Assembly (NCBI GenBank): GCA_965262565.1
Contig: CBDHFQ010000029.1
Coordinates: forward strand, 372,001 to 436,000
DNA: 64,000 nucleotides
Direction of reading: 5' to 3'
Source of the DNA: CBDHFQ01 sp965262565
GTDB taxonomy: Bacteria; Bacteroidota; Bacteroidia; J057
Under the pieces are notes generated by a model. The model was not told the DNA's origin and did no database searches. It worked only from the letters and a program-made list of their open reading frames with translations. Every line of letters begins with the position of its first letter. Position 1 is the stretch's first letter. This document shows, in pieces, positions 25,585 through 34,721 of the stretch. A program made the position numbers and the translations under genes.

Positions 25585-26610
25585 TTATTAAATTAATATG
25601 AGGGATGTCTATTGGATCATATATGCAAATGTATTTACATAATGATCATTTGTATAATTTAATAAGTGTATAATGTTACTATATAAAATTTAAGAGTTAT
25701 CGTTAAAAAATATTAAAAGAAACTCACGGTCAAATTATGATTCCTTGTAGGAATAGGGATTTTTTACGCTTGATTAGTAGAAATCTAAGATGAACGGTTA
25801 GTACTTCAGATATTAGTTCAAGGATTAAATAAATATATAATTAACCATTTGGATCATTTATAACACGAATGATCTTTTCATCTGAGAAAATTGAAAAATA
25901 TTTTAAATGAATAGTTGATTAAATTATATAGCTCTAATGAATTATAGATCGAGGGGAAACGGTTAAATTTATTGGTTAAACATTCTCAATCATTCGACTT
26001 ATCGTGTCATTCTTTTTAAATGTATTGCTATTTGCTCTGAGTCTCGGCAATCTCGCTAGCAGATCCCTTAACTTCTATCAGGCCCAATGAATTCATGAAT
26101 GGCTATTAAGATTGCTTGAACGGTCAATTCCAGAGGATGAGTGGTATAAAGGAGCGAATTATTGTCAATCTATTCACATCTGGAAGAAGAAATGTAGGGG
26201 ATTCGAGCTACCAAATATCAGCAAATCTAACATGCTTCTGGTAAAACCACTTTCTTATTTGACTAGGGAAATTCATTTATTTTTCCACTGTACTAATTAG
26301 ATTATAAAGGTGTGAATCAATGAATTTGTCTTTGAAAAGCTAATCTTAGCTCACTGAACCCAATGAAAGCTGATATTTTACAAAAGTAAGTTTGAAATTG
26401 AGAAGGGGATACCGATATTTATCACTTATTTGCCTACTGTAATTCCTTCACTTGTTATTTTCCATTTCGTAATTTTTTAATAATCTAGTACGAAAACTAT
26501 CCTGTATGGATAAAATAGATGCCTGAGAGGTATCTTATACCCGGATATAATTCGTTACTTATCTAACTATTTATTGAAAAATAAAGTAGTGATTAAATTT
26601 AATTAAATAC
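25585..26610. other. About 1 kb without a supported gene
   Basis: Contains the promoter of the upstream subtilase at its left end (25626-25674) and a small hairpin ATTCCTTGTAGGAAT at 25740-25754. The rest is AT-rich and has short spurious open frames only; a 62-codon frame at 26112-26300 has no recognisable domain, no ribosome-binding site and unusual composition. It must also hold the promoter of the fibronectin-repeat gene; I could not locate it confidently. It could be the remains of a lost gene. Confidence 0.45.
25626..25674 (-). promoter_or_regulatory. Promoter and repeated operator-like boxes of the upstream subtilase
   Basis: On the minus strand TACATTTG (complement of 25626-25633) is the -7 box. 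ATTATACA occurs twice (complements of 25651-25658 and 25667-25674), again starting 16 bp apart, with the same 17-bp gap between -7 box and nearest repeat as in the paralog. Confidence 0.55.
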
Positions 26611-28932
26611 ATGTTTCGAAACAGTCTACTTTCATTCTTGCTCAACTACGGAATCTTTTCCATTAGCTTTTGCCTGATCATTTCGACTTCAGGTATCAGT
26701 AAAGTATTAAATGATCCAATTGATATACATCATTCCTTAACCTCAGATAAGGACATATTAATTGATGAAGGGATAACAGCAGAAAATTCTGTCCCAAGTT
26801 GTACTCCTCCTTCCTCTTTGAATGCTAATACGGTTTCATGCCAAAGTGCTTTCATTAGCTGGATAGAAGGTGAAGAAGCTATTTCATATGACTTGAGGTT
26901 TCGTCTGGCAAATACCCTTGACTGGACAGATGTAAGTAATCTGGACGGATCTTCTTTCCTACTGGAAAATTTGAATGAATTAAGCACTTACGAATGGCAA
27001 ATGAGAGCTTCCTGTCCTGATAGTTTGTCTAACTGGATCAATGGAGAAAATTTTGATACTTTCGGAGGAGTAGAAGAGACGGTCATTGAAGCAAGTAATG
27101 ACTCTTATGTGGATAGTAGCAATCCGGATCAAAATTTTAGCCAGGAAAGTAGTTTAAGGGTATTACAGTCGGCTCAAACTAATCAACAGCTTATTACTTA
27201 TCTGGAATTTAATGTTGATGGCATTGATGATAAAGGAATTGAAGCTGTTAAGTTGAAATTAGATGGAGTAGTAGGGAATAATGCAGTAAATATTGATATG
27301 GGCGTATTTCTCACCTCTAACAATTGGACGGAAGAACAAATAACATTTAATAATGCTCCACCAGCTGAAGGAGAAGCTATTGGAACATTTAGTGGAACAT
27401 TACCTCCAAGTGGAATTCTTGAGATTGAATTGGATTTAGCGGCATTTCCTTCTGATGGGAATTATTTTCTCATTCTGAGTCCATCGGGAAATATGGATGA
27501 GCTTATTCTGTTTACCAGTGAGAGTGCCAATGAGCCAGAGCTGGTATTTGAAGACGCTTTTTCATGCTTACCTTGTGAAGTCCCCACATCACTTGCTGTT
27601 AATAGTGTTACTGATACTTCTGCTGATTTTTCCTGGCAAGGCGGCGATCCAGCTATTTCTTATGATGTAAGGTTTCGATTGTCTGAAAATCAGGATTGGG
27701 GCGATGTGATAAATACCACTGAAGAAGAATTAACAGTTGATACCTTGGTAGAAGGAGCCACATATAATTGGCAAGTAAGATCAGTATGTGAAGATGAAAC
27801 TACGGAATTCGTAGATGGCCCTAATTTTACGACTACCTTAGGATGTGGTGTTCCGGAGGCTTTAATCGTGGATAGCCTTTCTTTCAATAGTGCTACTGTT
27901 AGTTGGCAAGCTTCAGGTGAAGTATTAAACTATGATTTACAGTTTAGAAAATTAGGGGATGCGAATTTCACCACAGTCAATGATCTGACGAACACCTTTT
28001 TTACGCTTTCTGGCCTGGATCCTTTGACAACATATGAGTGGCAAGTGCGCTCTTCTTGCGAAGGATTGGATACCGAATACACGATAGGGACCAACTTTAC
28101 CACAACCCAGGATTCCAGCTGTAATCCTCCTATTCCACTACCTGTAGAGGTAACTAGTCCCGATAGCGTATTGCTTCAGTGGGAACCTGTATTATCAGCT
28201 GTAAGTTATACAGTACGCTATCGCCCTGAAGGAGAAGAGGGCTTCATAGATATTTTTGATATTCCTACGACGAATGTATTATTAAGTGATCTTGAACCAC
28301 TAACAGTGTATGAGTGGGAAGTAGCCAGTATTTGCGAAAATGATACTTCGGATTATGAAATCGGTGCTAATTTCGCTTCTTCCAGTGAAGAACCATGTGA
28401 TGCCCCGACAAATCCTGTAGTCGATAGTGTAGTTTTAACCACAGTTTCTCTAAGCTGGCAGGAGGCTCAGCAAGCAGACAGATATGAATTGAGATACAGA
28501 GTAGCTGGTACCGAGCCCTTTACCTTTTTGGATAGTATTGTACCTAGTTCCATTGAATTAACGGATCTCGAAAGCATTACTACCTATGAGTGGGAAGTAA
28601 GAAGTGCTTGTGATGCTGCGGCATCAGAATGGGTACAAGGGCCCGAATTTACTACAGGAATATCGACTTCCTTAAAAGAATTAAAAGCCCTTGACGTACA
28701 GGTATATCCAAATCCATCATCCGAGTCATTCACCATAAAGGTACTAAACAGTGAGGAACTCTTTATTTCTGTGAATGTGAGAAATGCCTTAGGTCAGTTA
28801 ATATACTCTAATGAAAAGCAGTCTGTGAATGAATCCATTTCTATTGGTAAAGACTGGTCAGCAGGTATATATATGATTGTGTTAACAAATGAAACACAAG
28901 GAGGTACATTTAAAGTGATTAAGACTGAATAA
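26611..28932 (+). CDS. Secreted five-repeat fibronectin type III protein with DNRLRE-like domain and T9SS sorting domain
   Basis: 773 residues. A hydrophobic N-terminal export segment is followed by a fibronectin type III domain (about 60-155, opening CTPPSSLNANTVSC), a DNRLRE/CBM96-like beta domain (about 155-315, with YVDSSNPDQNFSQES and TEEQITFNNAPPA), and four more FnIII domains (about 319-675). Each FnIII carries SW or W in strand B and TYEWQVRS/YEWEVAS before its end. A T9SS type A domain closes the protein (QVYPNPSSESF ... AGIYMIVL). No catalytic domain. Expected role: a cell-surface binding or adhesion protein, or a carbohydrate-binding accessory, exported by type IX secretion. Repeats 2-5 look recently amplified. 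Confidence 0.9.
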   Translation: MFRNSLLSFLLNYGIFSISFCLIISTSGISKVLNDPIDIHHSLTSDKDILIDEGITAENSVPSCTPPSSLNANTVSCQSAFISWIEGEEAISYDLRFRLANTLDWTDVSNLDGSSFLLENLNELSTYEWQMRASCPDSLSNWINGENFDTFGGVEETVIEASNDSYVDSSNPDQNFSQESSLRVLQSAQTNQQLITYLEFNVDGIDDKGIEAVKLKLDGVVGNNAVNIDMGVFLTSNNWTEEQITFNNAPPAEGEAIGTFSGTLPPSGILEIELDLAAFPSDGNYFLILSPSGNMDELILFTSESANEPELVFEDAFSCLPCEVPTSLAVNSVTDTSADFSWQGGDPAISYDVRFRLSENQDWGDVINTTEEELTVDTLVEGATYNWQVRSVCEDETTEFVDGPNFTTTLGCGVPEALIVDSLSFNSATVSWQASGEVLNYDLQFRKLGDANFTTVNDLTNTFFTLSGLDPLTTYEWQVRSSCEGLDTEYTIGTNFTTTQDSSCNPPIPLPVEVTSPDSVLLQWEPVLSAVSYTVRYRPEGEEGFIDIFDIPTTNVLLSDLEPLTVYEWEVASICENDTSDYEIGANFASSSEEPCDAPTNPVVDSVVLTTVSLSWQEAQQADRYELRYRVAGTEPFTFLDSIVPSSIELTDLESITTYEWEVRSACDAAASEWVQGPEFTTGISTSLKELKALDVQVYPNPSSESFTIKVLNSEELFISVNVRNALGQLIYSNEKQSVNESISIGKDWSAGIYMIVLTNETQGGTFKVIKTE

Positions 28933-28975
28933 TATGTTGGTAGAATATTTGTTCTTACAAATACTTCTAAAGTAA

Positions 28976-29015
28976 CAGAAAGAGGATTACTCATTTCAGA
29001 GTGATCCTCTTTCTG
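28976..29015. terminator. Terminator between the FnIII gene and the DUF1501 gene
   Basis: CAGAAAGAGGAT (28976-28987) pairs with ATCCTCTTTCTG (29004-29015), and an inner ACTC pairs with GAGT around ATTTCA. It lies between converging genes and carries the recurring AGAGGAT stem. Confidence 0.75.
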
Positions 29016-29100
29016 ATTTATACTATTGCCAACAAGAATAACATCAGCCTTCTTCGTCTAGGTTGCCGTACATCAAGTTACAACTACGACATAAAGCTTA

Positions 29101-30309
29101 CTAGCTACTGATTACATCCAATTTCTCAAATTGCCTGCCCAACACTTGTTTAGCATCAGCCTTCAGCCAATTTTCTAGGAGCGTAGCATAAATGGACCGA
29201 AAATCAATCTGGTAGGCTACATCTCCATCATCTAATTTCGATAAATCCGGAAGCTCGTTGAATATTCCAGGCTTAGTCAAGTTCTCCCCCATCAGAAGGA
29301 GTGCGTTCGCTTTCCCGTGATCAGTGCCATTACTTGCATTTTGATCTACCCTTCGACCAAACTCAGAAAATGTCATGATGATAGTATTATCTAAGACCCG
29401 TTCATTCTTCAAATCAGAGATAAAACTATATACTGAATCACTATATGTTTTTAACAATCTGGAATGAACGCTATCCTGCCGTACATGAGTGTCAAATCCT
29501 GAAAGAGAAACGTAAAACACTGACGTTTCTATCCCTGAAACGATTAAATCAGCGACTATATTAAGCTGTTTTGCAAACTGGTTTTGGGGGTAATTAGTGG
29601 ACCTTTTCCCTATGTTGGTATGTTCACGAATGTAGTCTAAGGATGAGCTTGTCTCAACCAGTGTTTTGTAGAGATATTCCAGGGCAGCAGGCTTTTGTTC
29701 TGATTTGCTACTATGATGTTGGGAAACCAAGTGGGCTAAATAAGGATCCTGAGTTAATCTTTTTAATTGTTTGGGCTGTTGAATTCCTAGCCCTTTGTAT
29801 TCGTCTCCTTTAATGGCCAGACTGATCGTTTCACTAATTTCTATGACCTCATGAGGATTCGCACAGCCAGCGCAACTATGATCCAGATATCTTCCTAACC
29901 ATCCTGTTTCCCAGTATTCATCTGAGTTACTCGCTGTGTGCCAAATATCCATGGCCCTAAAATGAGAACGATCGGGATTAGGATATCCTACGCTATTTAC
30001 GATACTTAACAATCCTTCATCGTAAATTTTCCTTATTCCTTCCATTTCAGGATGGAGTCCCAGCTCATCCGATAGGGGTAGAACCTGATTTGCTTTGAGT
30101 GCCAATTGTGGACGGGCACGATAGTAAATATCATTTCTGTAGGGAATAAAGGTATTTAGCCCATCATTTCCTCCAGAAAGCTGAATAATGACTAGTTTTT
30201 TACCTTCCTTGTTAAAAGTTGGGGATGTGATGGCTTGAAGGAAGTTAGGAATCAACATTGAGGCTGATCCCAGAGCAGACACTTGAAAAAATTCTCTACG
30301 GGTATACAT
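29101..30309 (-). CDS. DUF1501 family protein (sulfatase/alkaline-phosphatase-like), Tat-exported
   Basis: 402 residues. The N-terminus TRREFFQVSALGSASMLI is a Tat-type signal (twin Arg then Phe-Phe). LVIIQLSGGNDGLNTFIPY, DRSHFRAMDIWHTAS, SLSGFDTH and IIMTFSEFGRRVDQNASNGTDHG are typical DUF1501 blocks; the last holds a Asp/His cluster like the metal site of the alkaline phosphatase superfamily. The function is unknown in the family. It lies 45 bp downstream of a DUF1800 gene, and the two families are very commonly neighbours, so they probably work together in the periplasm or on the surface. Confidence 0.9.
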   Translation of the reverse strand: MYTRREFFQVSALGSASMLIPNFLQAITSPTFNKEGKKLVIIQLSGGNDGLNTFIPYRNDIYYRARPQLALKANQVLPLSDELGLHPEMEGIRKIYDEGLLSIVNSVGYPNPDRSHFRAMDIWHTASNSDEYWETGWLGRYLDHSCAGCANPHEVIEISETISLAIKGDEYKGLGIQQPKQLKRLTQDPYLAHLVSQHHSSKSEQKPAALEYLYKTLVETSSSLDYIREHTNIGKRSTNYPQNQFAKQLNIVADLIVSGIETSVFYVSLSGFDTHVRQDSVHSRLLKTYSDSVYSFISDLKNERVLDNTIIMTFSEFGRRVDQNASNGTDHGKANALLLMGENLTKPGIFNELPDLSKLDDGDVAYQIDFRSIYATLLENWLKADAKQVLGRQFEKLDVISS

Positions 30310-30354
30310 AGTAAAAATGATAATTGTTTTGTGGATAATAGCTTACCAATAGGA

Positions 30355-31743
30355 TCAACACAATTGAAATTCAGGCGTTCCCATAATTCTTGCCAAACAG
30401 CCTTTGACCTGAGTTGCACGATCACTGCCGGGAATAAATTTGTGAATTTCCTCAGCTGTTAGGTAATCCGGCGGATGAATCAGACAAAGATCCGCTAGTT
30501 TTCCTACTACTTGTTCTCCTTCAAGGCCTTTTATTATATGGAAAACAGGCTCCAAATTTGTTGCTGTTTGACCAAAAGGGGACTGGCTAACCGCTATAGG
30601 ATCTTCATTGGAGGAAAAATGCTTTTTAGGGCGAAGGTTAAGTTGTCCCCCATAAATAAGTGCTTTGGGAATATTAAGCCTTGCCAATAAGGTGCTACTG
30701 TCTATCCAGGCAGTACCTTCTGGCCATCCACTTACATTTGGAGGAACGAATAACATTTGTCCCAGTACTTTTTGAATCATCAATGCAGGTTGCGGAGCTT
30801 CAAATGTAAGCTCCAGTAACTGCATCATACTCACCAAATACTCAATCGGAGACTTTATTTTGACACTTATATTTACATCTTCATAGAAATGATCAGAGCG
30901 GATGATCTCTTCAACCAGGGAAAGTATGTCGTAATCCGATTCATACCAGTTTTTTGCCCAGGATTGGACGATCTCATTATTAGGAATGGGATGAACAAAG
31001 TATTTATATAACTTCTCAGTAATATAGTAGGCTGTTTGCCTGTTGTCCAATACCATATTTAAAATATCCTCTCCACTAAAATTTCCTCTTTTTCCCATAA
31101 ATTCCTTTTTTCCCGTATCATGCCAAACTCTCCTGAACACAAATTCCCCATGAAGATTAGAACTCCAGCCAGTAAAAGCTCTGGCGGCCTCTTTTATGTC
31201 TTTTTCTGTATAATTACCTCTGCCGAGGGTAAACAGCTCCAGTAGTTCCCGAGCAAAATTTTCGTTGGGATGCTCTTTTTTGTTTTGTTGATTGTTGAGA
31301 AAACGAATCATCCCTGGATCTTTGGAAACAGCTAATAATAACTCCCTGAAGTTAGTAGTAGCATGAGTTCTGATCGTTTGAATATGTTGTACCAAGGTAG
31401 GATAAAACCGAATTCTGCAAGCAAAATGATCATGCCAGAAGAAAGTCATTCGTTCCAATATTGGATTTTCATTTTGCCCCATTTTCTCCAGCCAATTGAG
31501 GTTAAGTTGCTTAATTGATTCCTGGTTCTCCTTGCGCTCTGTCTCAGTAAATTGTTGTCTGGGTTTAGACAATGCAGATGATGGAGCAGAAATACTTAGC
31601 GAAGATGGTTTTGCCGCTGCTTTTGAGAGCAGATGATCTATGTGCTTTTCCAAAGGGAGTTTCATGCTTTTTTCCCAATCTGCAACAGGGATTCCAAATC
31701 CAGCTCTTGCATATAAGTGTTTGATACGAATTTTCTCTGGCAT
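30355..31743 (-). CDS. DUF1800 family protein
   Basis: 462 residues from the ATG at 31743 (MPEKIRIKHLYARAGFG), which fits the family's usual start; an in-frame ATG at 31782 adds 13 residues. Family blocks: HLYARAGFG, RMTFFWHDHFACR, NENFARELLELFTLGRGNY, EAARAFTGW and PPNVSGWPEGTAWID. Biochemical role unknown. It is the first gene of a two-gene unit with the DUF1501 protein, which carries the Tat signal; this protein has no clear signal of its own. Confidence 0.88.
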   Translation of the reverse strand: MPEKIRIKHLYARAGFGIPVADWEKSMKLPLEKHIDHLLSKAAAKPSSLSISAPSSALSKPRQQFTETERKENQESIKQLNLNWLEKMGQNENPILERMTFFWHDHFACRIRFYPTLVQHIQTIRTHATTNFRELLLAVSKDPGMIRFLNNQQNKKEHPNENFARELLELFTLGRGNYTEKDIKEAARAFTGWSSNLHGEFVFRRVWHDTGKKEFMGKRGNFSGEDILNMVLDNRQTAYYITEKLYKYFVHPIPNNEIVQSWAKNWYESDYDILSLVEEIIRSDHFYEDVNISVKIKSPIEYLVSMMQLLELTFEAPQPALMIQKVLGQMLFVPPNVSGWPEGTAWIDSSTLLARLNIPKALIYGGQLNLRPKKHFSSNEDPIAVSQSPFGQTATNLEPVFHIIKGLEGEQVVGKLADLCLIHPPDYLTAEEIHKFIPGSDRATQVKGCLARIMGTPEFQLC

Positions 31744-31889
31744 ATTTAATCTGTAAGTGTATAAAGCTACCATTAGACTCATTAAATAGCGGAACGTTTA
31801 ACCTGAATGATAAATTGGATAGGTTTTTTTGTAATTTAACCGTGAGGGGATAGACATACTAAATACCAACAGACATACATCTAAAGATT

Positions 31890-32249
31890 ATGGAATTATC
31901 GGATGCAGAAAAAGCAAAATACAAGTTTCGCCAAATAGAAGTAGAGGAAGAACGATTAGATGAAGTAACTGATAAAGCAGATATTCATCGAAATTTACAG
32001 GAAAGTCAGCCTTCGTATCAAGAGCAGAGGAGCCGTGTAAGGAAATCTGGAAAATCTTCTTCTAAGGTAAGGAAAGAGGAAGAAAAGCGATATGGGTGGG
32101 CCTTTTTTCTCGCTTCCTTATTCACTGGGTTGGGAATCACCACCATTACTGATGTACCCGTAGCATTATTTGTAGGATTAGCTGTAGGATTTTTGTTTTT
32201 TGTCGATCCTATTTATGATAAAGTCATGGAAATTATTCAGCGCTTATAA
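31890..32249 (+). CDS. Small membrane protein of unknown function
   Basis: 119 residues. A charged N-terminal half (Glu/Lys/Arg-rich, about residues 1-68) is followed by two hydrophobic helices, WAFFLASLFTGLGITTI and VALFVGLAVGFLFFVDPIY. No family recognised. Its TAA stop overlaps the ATG of the following LolD-like ATPase by one base (TAATG), so the two are translationally coupled. This could mean a role with that transporter, or only shared expression. Confidence 0.65.
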   Translation: MELSDAEKAKYKFRQIEVEEERLDEVTDKADIHRNLQESQPSYQEQRSRVRKSGKSSSKVRKEEEKRYGWAFFLASLFTGLGITTITDVPVALFVGLAVGFLFFVDPIYDKVMEIIQRL

Positions 32250-32902
32250 TGATCATAGCAGAACACATTCATAAATCATATGGTTCGCTGCATGTATTGA
32301 AGGGAGTCAGTTTGGCTGTAGAGGAAGGGGAGGTGGTCGCTTTAGTAGGATCTTCAGGTGCTGGAAAAAGTACGTTGTTACAAATTTTAGGAACGCTGGA
32401 TCAACCTGATAAAGGGAAAATCATATTTGAGGGACAGGAGGTGACGAAGTTGAGTGAACGTTATCAAGCTGCTTTTAGGAATAAATCTCTGGGATTTGTC
32501 TTTCAGTTTCATCACTTGTTACCCGAATTTACAGCGCTGGAAAATGTATCCATGCCCGCTTGGATTGCCGGGAAAGATCCAAATGAAATTAAAGAAAGGG
32601 CAAGTTCCCTGATTAGCCGTTTAGGGTTATCGGATAGGAAACATCACAGACCATCTCAACTAAGTGGAGGAGAGCTTCAACGAATAGCCGTGGTCAGAGC
32701 TATGATTAATCAACCGAGCATTGTGTTAGCTGATGAACCTTCAGGTAATTTGGATACGAAAAATAGTGAGGCTTTGTACGAATTGATATTTGAACTGGCG
32801 CATAGCACTAAAGTTAGCTTTCTTATCGCTACACATGATATGAAATTAGCAGCCAAAGCAGATCGTACATTACATATTCAGGATGGTATTTTACAGAATT
32901 AA
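32249..32902 (+). CDS. ABC transporter ATPase, LolD/MacB-like
   Basis: 217 residues. Walker A GSSGAGKST, Q-loop FVFQFHHLLPEFTALENV (the FQFHHLLPEF form is typical of LolD), signature LSGGELQR, Walker B IVLADEPSGNLD and H-loop ATHD. Known family: ATPase of lipoprotein release (LolCDE) or related FtsX-fold export systems at the inner membrane. No permease gene is adjacent; only a small membrane protein precedes it. In Bacteroidota LolD is often encoded apart from LolCE. Ends directly against the converging channel gene. Confidence 0.85.
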   Translation: MIIAEHIHKSYGSLHVLKGVSLAVEEGEVVALVGSSGAGKSTLLQILGTLDQPDKGKIIFEGQEVTKLSERYQAAFRNKSLGFVFQFHHLLPEFTALENVSMPAWIAGKDPNEIKERASSLISRLGLSDRKHHRPSQLSGGELQRIAVVRAMINQPSIVLADEPSGNLDTKNSEALYELIFELAHSTKVSFLIATHDMKLAAKADRTLHIQDGILQN

Positions 32903-33787
32903 CTAATTCTCTATCTGATCCTTGCGTTTAACGTGAATAATTACTTTATCATTTACCAGTCTGCTCAGAGGAAACACCACCCATTCACCTCCTGTATCTA
33001 TAGTAATAGAAATACTGTCCATTTTAACAATAGTTCCTTTATAATTTTCCAGTTCAATGGTTTGGCCTAAATAGAAATTCCCCCTGACATAAAAGGCAGT
33101 TAAGATACTTGCCAATACGTTTCTTGCTGCAAATCCATAAGCTATAGCAAAAGCTAAGACTAATCCACCCAGAATAATATAGATATTGGAGGTAACGATA
33201 TCTGTATTAATACCTGCTTGATTTAGGGCGGTGATGGAAATAGCAGTTAATAGAATATAAAAAACGATATTACTGATAATTTTCCAGGCAGGTATTCCAA
33301 ACGACTTACAGGTATTGGCTACTAAACCTTTTATCGCATCCGAAGCATAAAACCCAAATGCCATAATAATGAAAGAAGTAAATAGCTGTGGGATGTATTG
33401 GATTAAGGCACTTATTTGTTCAGTGACAATGTCTAGTCCTAGCGTTTCTGTAGCACTTAACACAAATACCAACATTAAGGTCCAGTAGATGAAGCGCTGG
33501 ATAAGAATGACGGGCCTGATGTTGATATTATTTTCTCGAAAGGTATCAGTTTGGTTGAGTTTTTCTGCTAATTTATCCAGGCCCAATCTGTGGAGGATTT
33601 TTCCCAGTAATCCTGAAATAATTTTTGCCAGTAACCATCCAACGATCAGGATTAGTAGAGCACCTACTAAATTGGGGAGAACAGAAATAAGTTGTTCTAT
33701 TACACGAACAAAAGATTGGATTATTCTGGTTCCTAATCCTTCAGAGGGATTAGTGATTTGCAGAAATATGGTAGTTGATAGTTCCAT
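32903..33787 (-). CDS. Small-conductance mechanosensitive channel family protein (MscS-like)
   Basis: 294 residues. Hydrophobic helices at VGALLILIVGWLLAKIIS, RFIYWTLMLVFVLSATE, LFTSFIIMAFGFYASDAI, ISNIVFYILLTAISITA and IYIILGGLVLAFAIAYGFAARNVLASILTAF, the last being the pore-lining TM3-like helix. A short MscS beta domain follows (VRGNFYLGQTIELENYKGTIVKMDSISITI). The conserved-helix repeat arrangement resembles CmpX/TM_helix-type MscS proteins. Expected role: pressure-relief channel or osmotic sensor in the inner membrane. Its stop codon abuts that of the LolD-like gene with no gap. Confidence 0.85.
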   Translation of the reverse strand: MELSTTIFLQITNPSEGLGTRIIQSFVRVIEQLISVLPNLVGALLILIVGWLLAKIISGLLGKILHRLGLDKLAEKLNQTDTFRENNINIRPVILIQRFIYWTLMLVFVLSATETLGLDIVTEQISALIQYIPQLFTSFIIMAFGFYASDAIKGLVANTCKSFGIPAWKIISNIVFYILLTAISITALNQAGINTDIVTSNIYIILGGLVLAFAIAYGFAARNVLASILTAFYVRGNFYLGQTIELENYKGTIVKMDSISITIDTGGEWVVFPLSRLVNDKVIIHVKRKDQIEN

Positions 33788-33828
33788 GAAATCATGAAGG
33801 TTGTAAATATCTTTTATTGTCAGCCAAG

Positions 33829-34047
33829 TTAAACAGATTCAGAATCAAAAAAATCCCCTTCGAGTAATTCCTTAATGCTTTGGGTGGAAGGAGAAAAGGA
33901 AGTACTAAAGGTTTGGCCAGCTTTGATGACAAAAAGGTCAATCACTTCCAGAATCGTTTTAGTCGTACCCAGGTTACCCAGGATCTCTCTTTTAATTCTG
34001 TCCGGCACATATACTTCTGGCTCGAGATCCTTAAAGTTGTTATCCAT
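33829..34047 (-). CDS. Small protein co-transcribed with the ECF sigma factor
   Basis: 72 residues from the ATG at 34047, one base after the sigma factor stop. Sequence: acidic N-terminus, VYVPDRIKREILGNLGTTKTILEVIDLFV (predicted helices), then a Ser/Thr stretch and acidic end. No membrane helix or zinc motif, so it is not a classical anti-sigma factor. Tight coupling to the sigma gene suggests a regulatory or feedback role; that is inference. No family recognised. Confidence 0.65.
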   Translation of the reverse strand: MDNNFKDLEPEVYVPDRIKREILGNLGTTKTILEVIDLFVIKAGQTFSTSFSPSTQSIKELLEGDFFDSESV

Positions 34048-34048
34048 A

Positions 34049-34612
34049 TTAATTCTCACTTTCCATTTCAGTTATAATCGCCTTTACTCTTTTTCTGGCT
34101 CTGGACAATCTCATTTTTACAGCACTTTCAGATATCACCAAATATTCCATAATTTCCTTGATGGAGATATCATCCTGGTACTTCATTAACAAGATCATTC
34201 GGTCTTCTGGAGGAATTTTATCCAGGGCTTGTTTAAGATGATCAGATCTTGTTTGCAGTAGTTCTTTTTCTTCTTCCTCCTCAGGTATAGCCTCTTTTTT
34301 AGGATCTAACTCAACGGTCTTGTATCGAGATTGCTTTCTATATTGTTCTACACAATAATTATACGTAATCGCATATAACCAGGTAGAAAATCGGGAATTT
34401 CCTTTAAATTTTGTTAGTTGGTAAAATACCTTAAGAAAAATTTCCTGAACCATATCCTGGGCCTGTTCCTCGTTTTTTACAAAACTCATACACTTTCGGT
34501 ACACTTTGTTTGCGTAACGATCATATATGACGCCATATAGATCTGTCTTACCTTGATTAGTAATTCGATCTATAAGGCCTTCGTCGGATACTTTGAGAAC
34601 AGAGTCTTTCAA
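34049..34612 (-). CDS. ECF-type RNA polymerase sigma factor
   Basis: 187 residues. Region 2: YGVIYDRYANKVYRKCMSFVKNEEQAQDMVQEIFLKVFYQL, with the DMVQEIFLKVF -10-recognition helix, then FSTWLYAITYNYCVEQYRK. An acidic linker (AIPEEEEEKE) separates it from region 4: LDKIPPEDRMILLMKYQDDISIKEIMEYLVISESAVKMRLSRARKRVK, a helix-turn-helix. No anti-sigma gene with a membrane segment is nearby. It directs RNA polymerase to an unknown regulon. The next gene starts one base after its stop. Confidence 0.93.
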   Translation of the reverse strand: MKDSVLKVSDEGLIDRITNQGKTDLYGVIYDRYANKVYRKCMSFVKNEEQAQDMVQEIFLKVFYQLTKFKGNSRFSTWLYAITYNYCVEQYRKQSRYKTVELDPKKEAIPEEEEEKELLQTRSDHLKQALDKIPPEDRMILLMKYQDDISIKEIMEYLVISESAVKMRLSRARKRVKAIITEMESEN

Positions 34613-34721
34613 TTAACCTGAGTCATTTGTTAAATTAGACGGGCGTTCACACTAAAGTCACATTCTCTATATCCTCACTTCCACATAACGAATAAGGCTG
34701 CTATCTACAAATACGAAAAAG

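Noticed and set aside
25740..25754. Small hairpin ATTCCTTGTAGGAAT as a terminator
   Set aside because: No upstream plus-strand gene exists and the stem is only six base pairs with a three-base loop.
26112..26300. 62-codon open frame in the 1-kb gap
   Set aside because: No ribosome-binding site, no recognisable domain, and unusual composition (clustered Cys/Trp/Lys). It looks like a chance frame.
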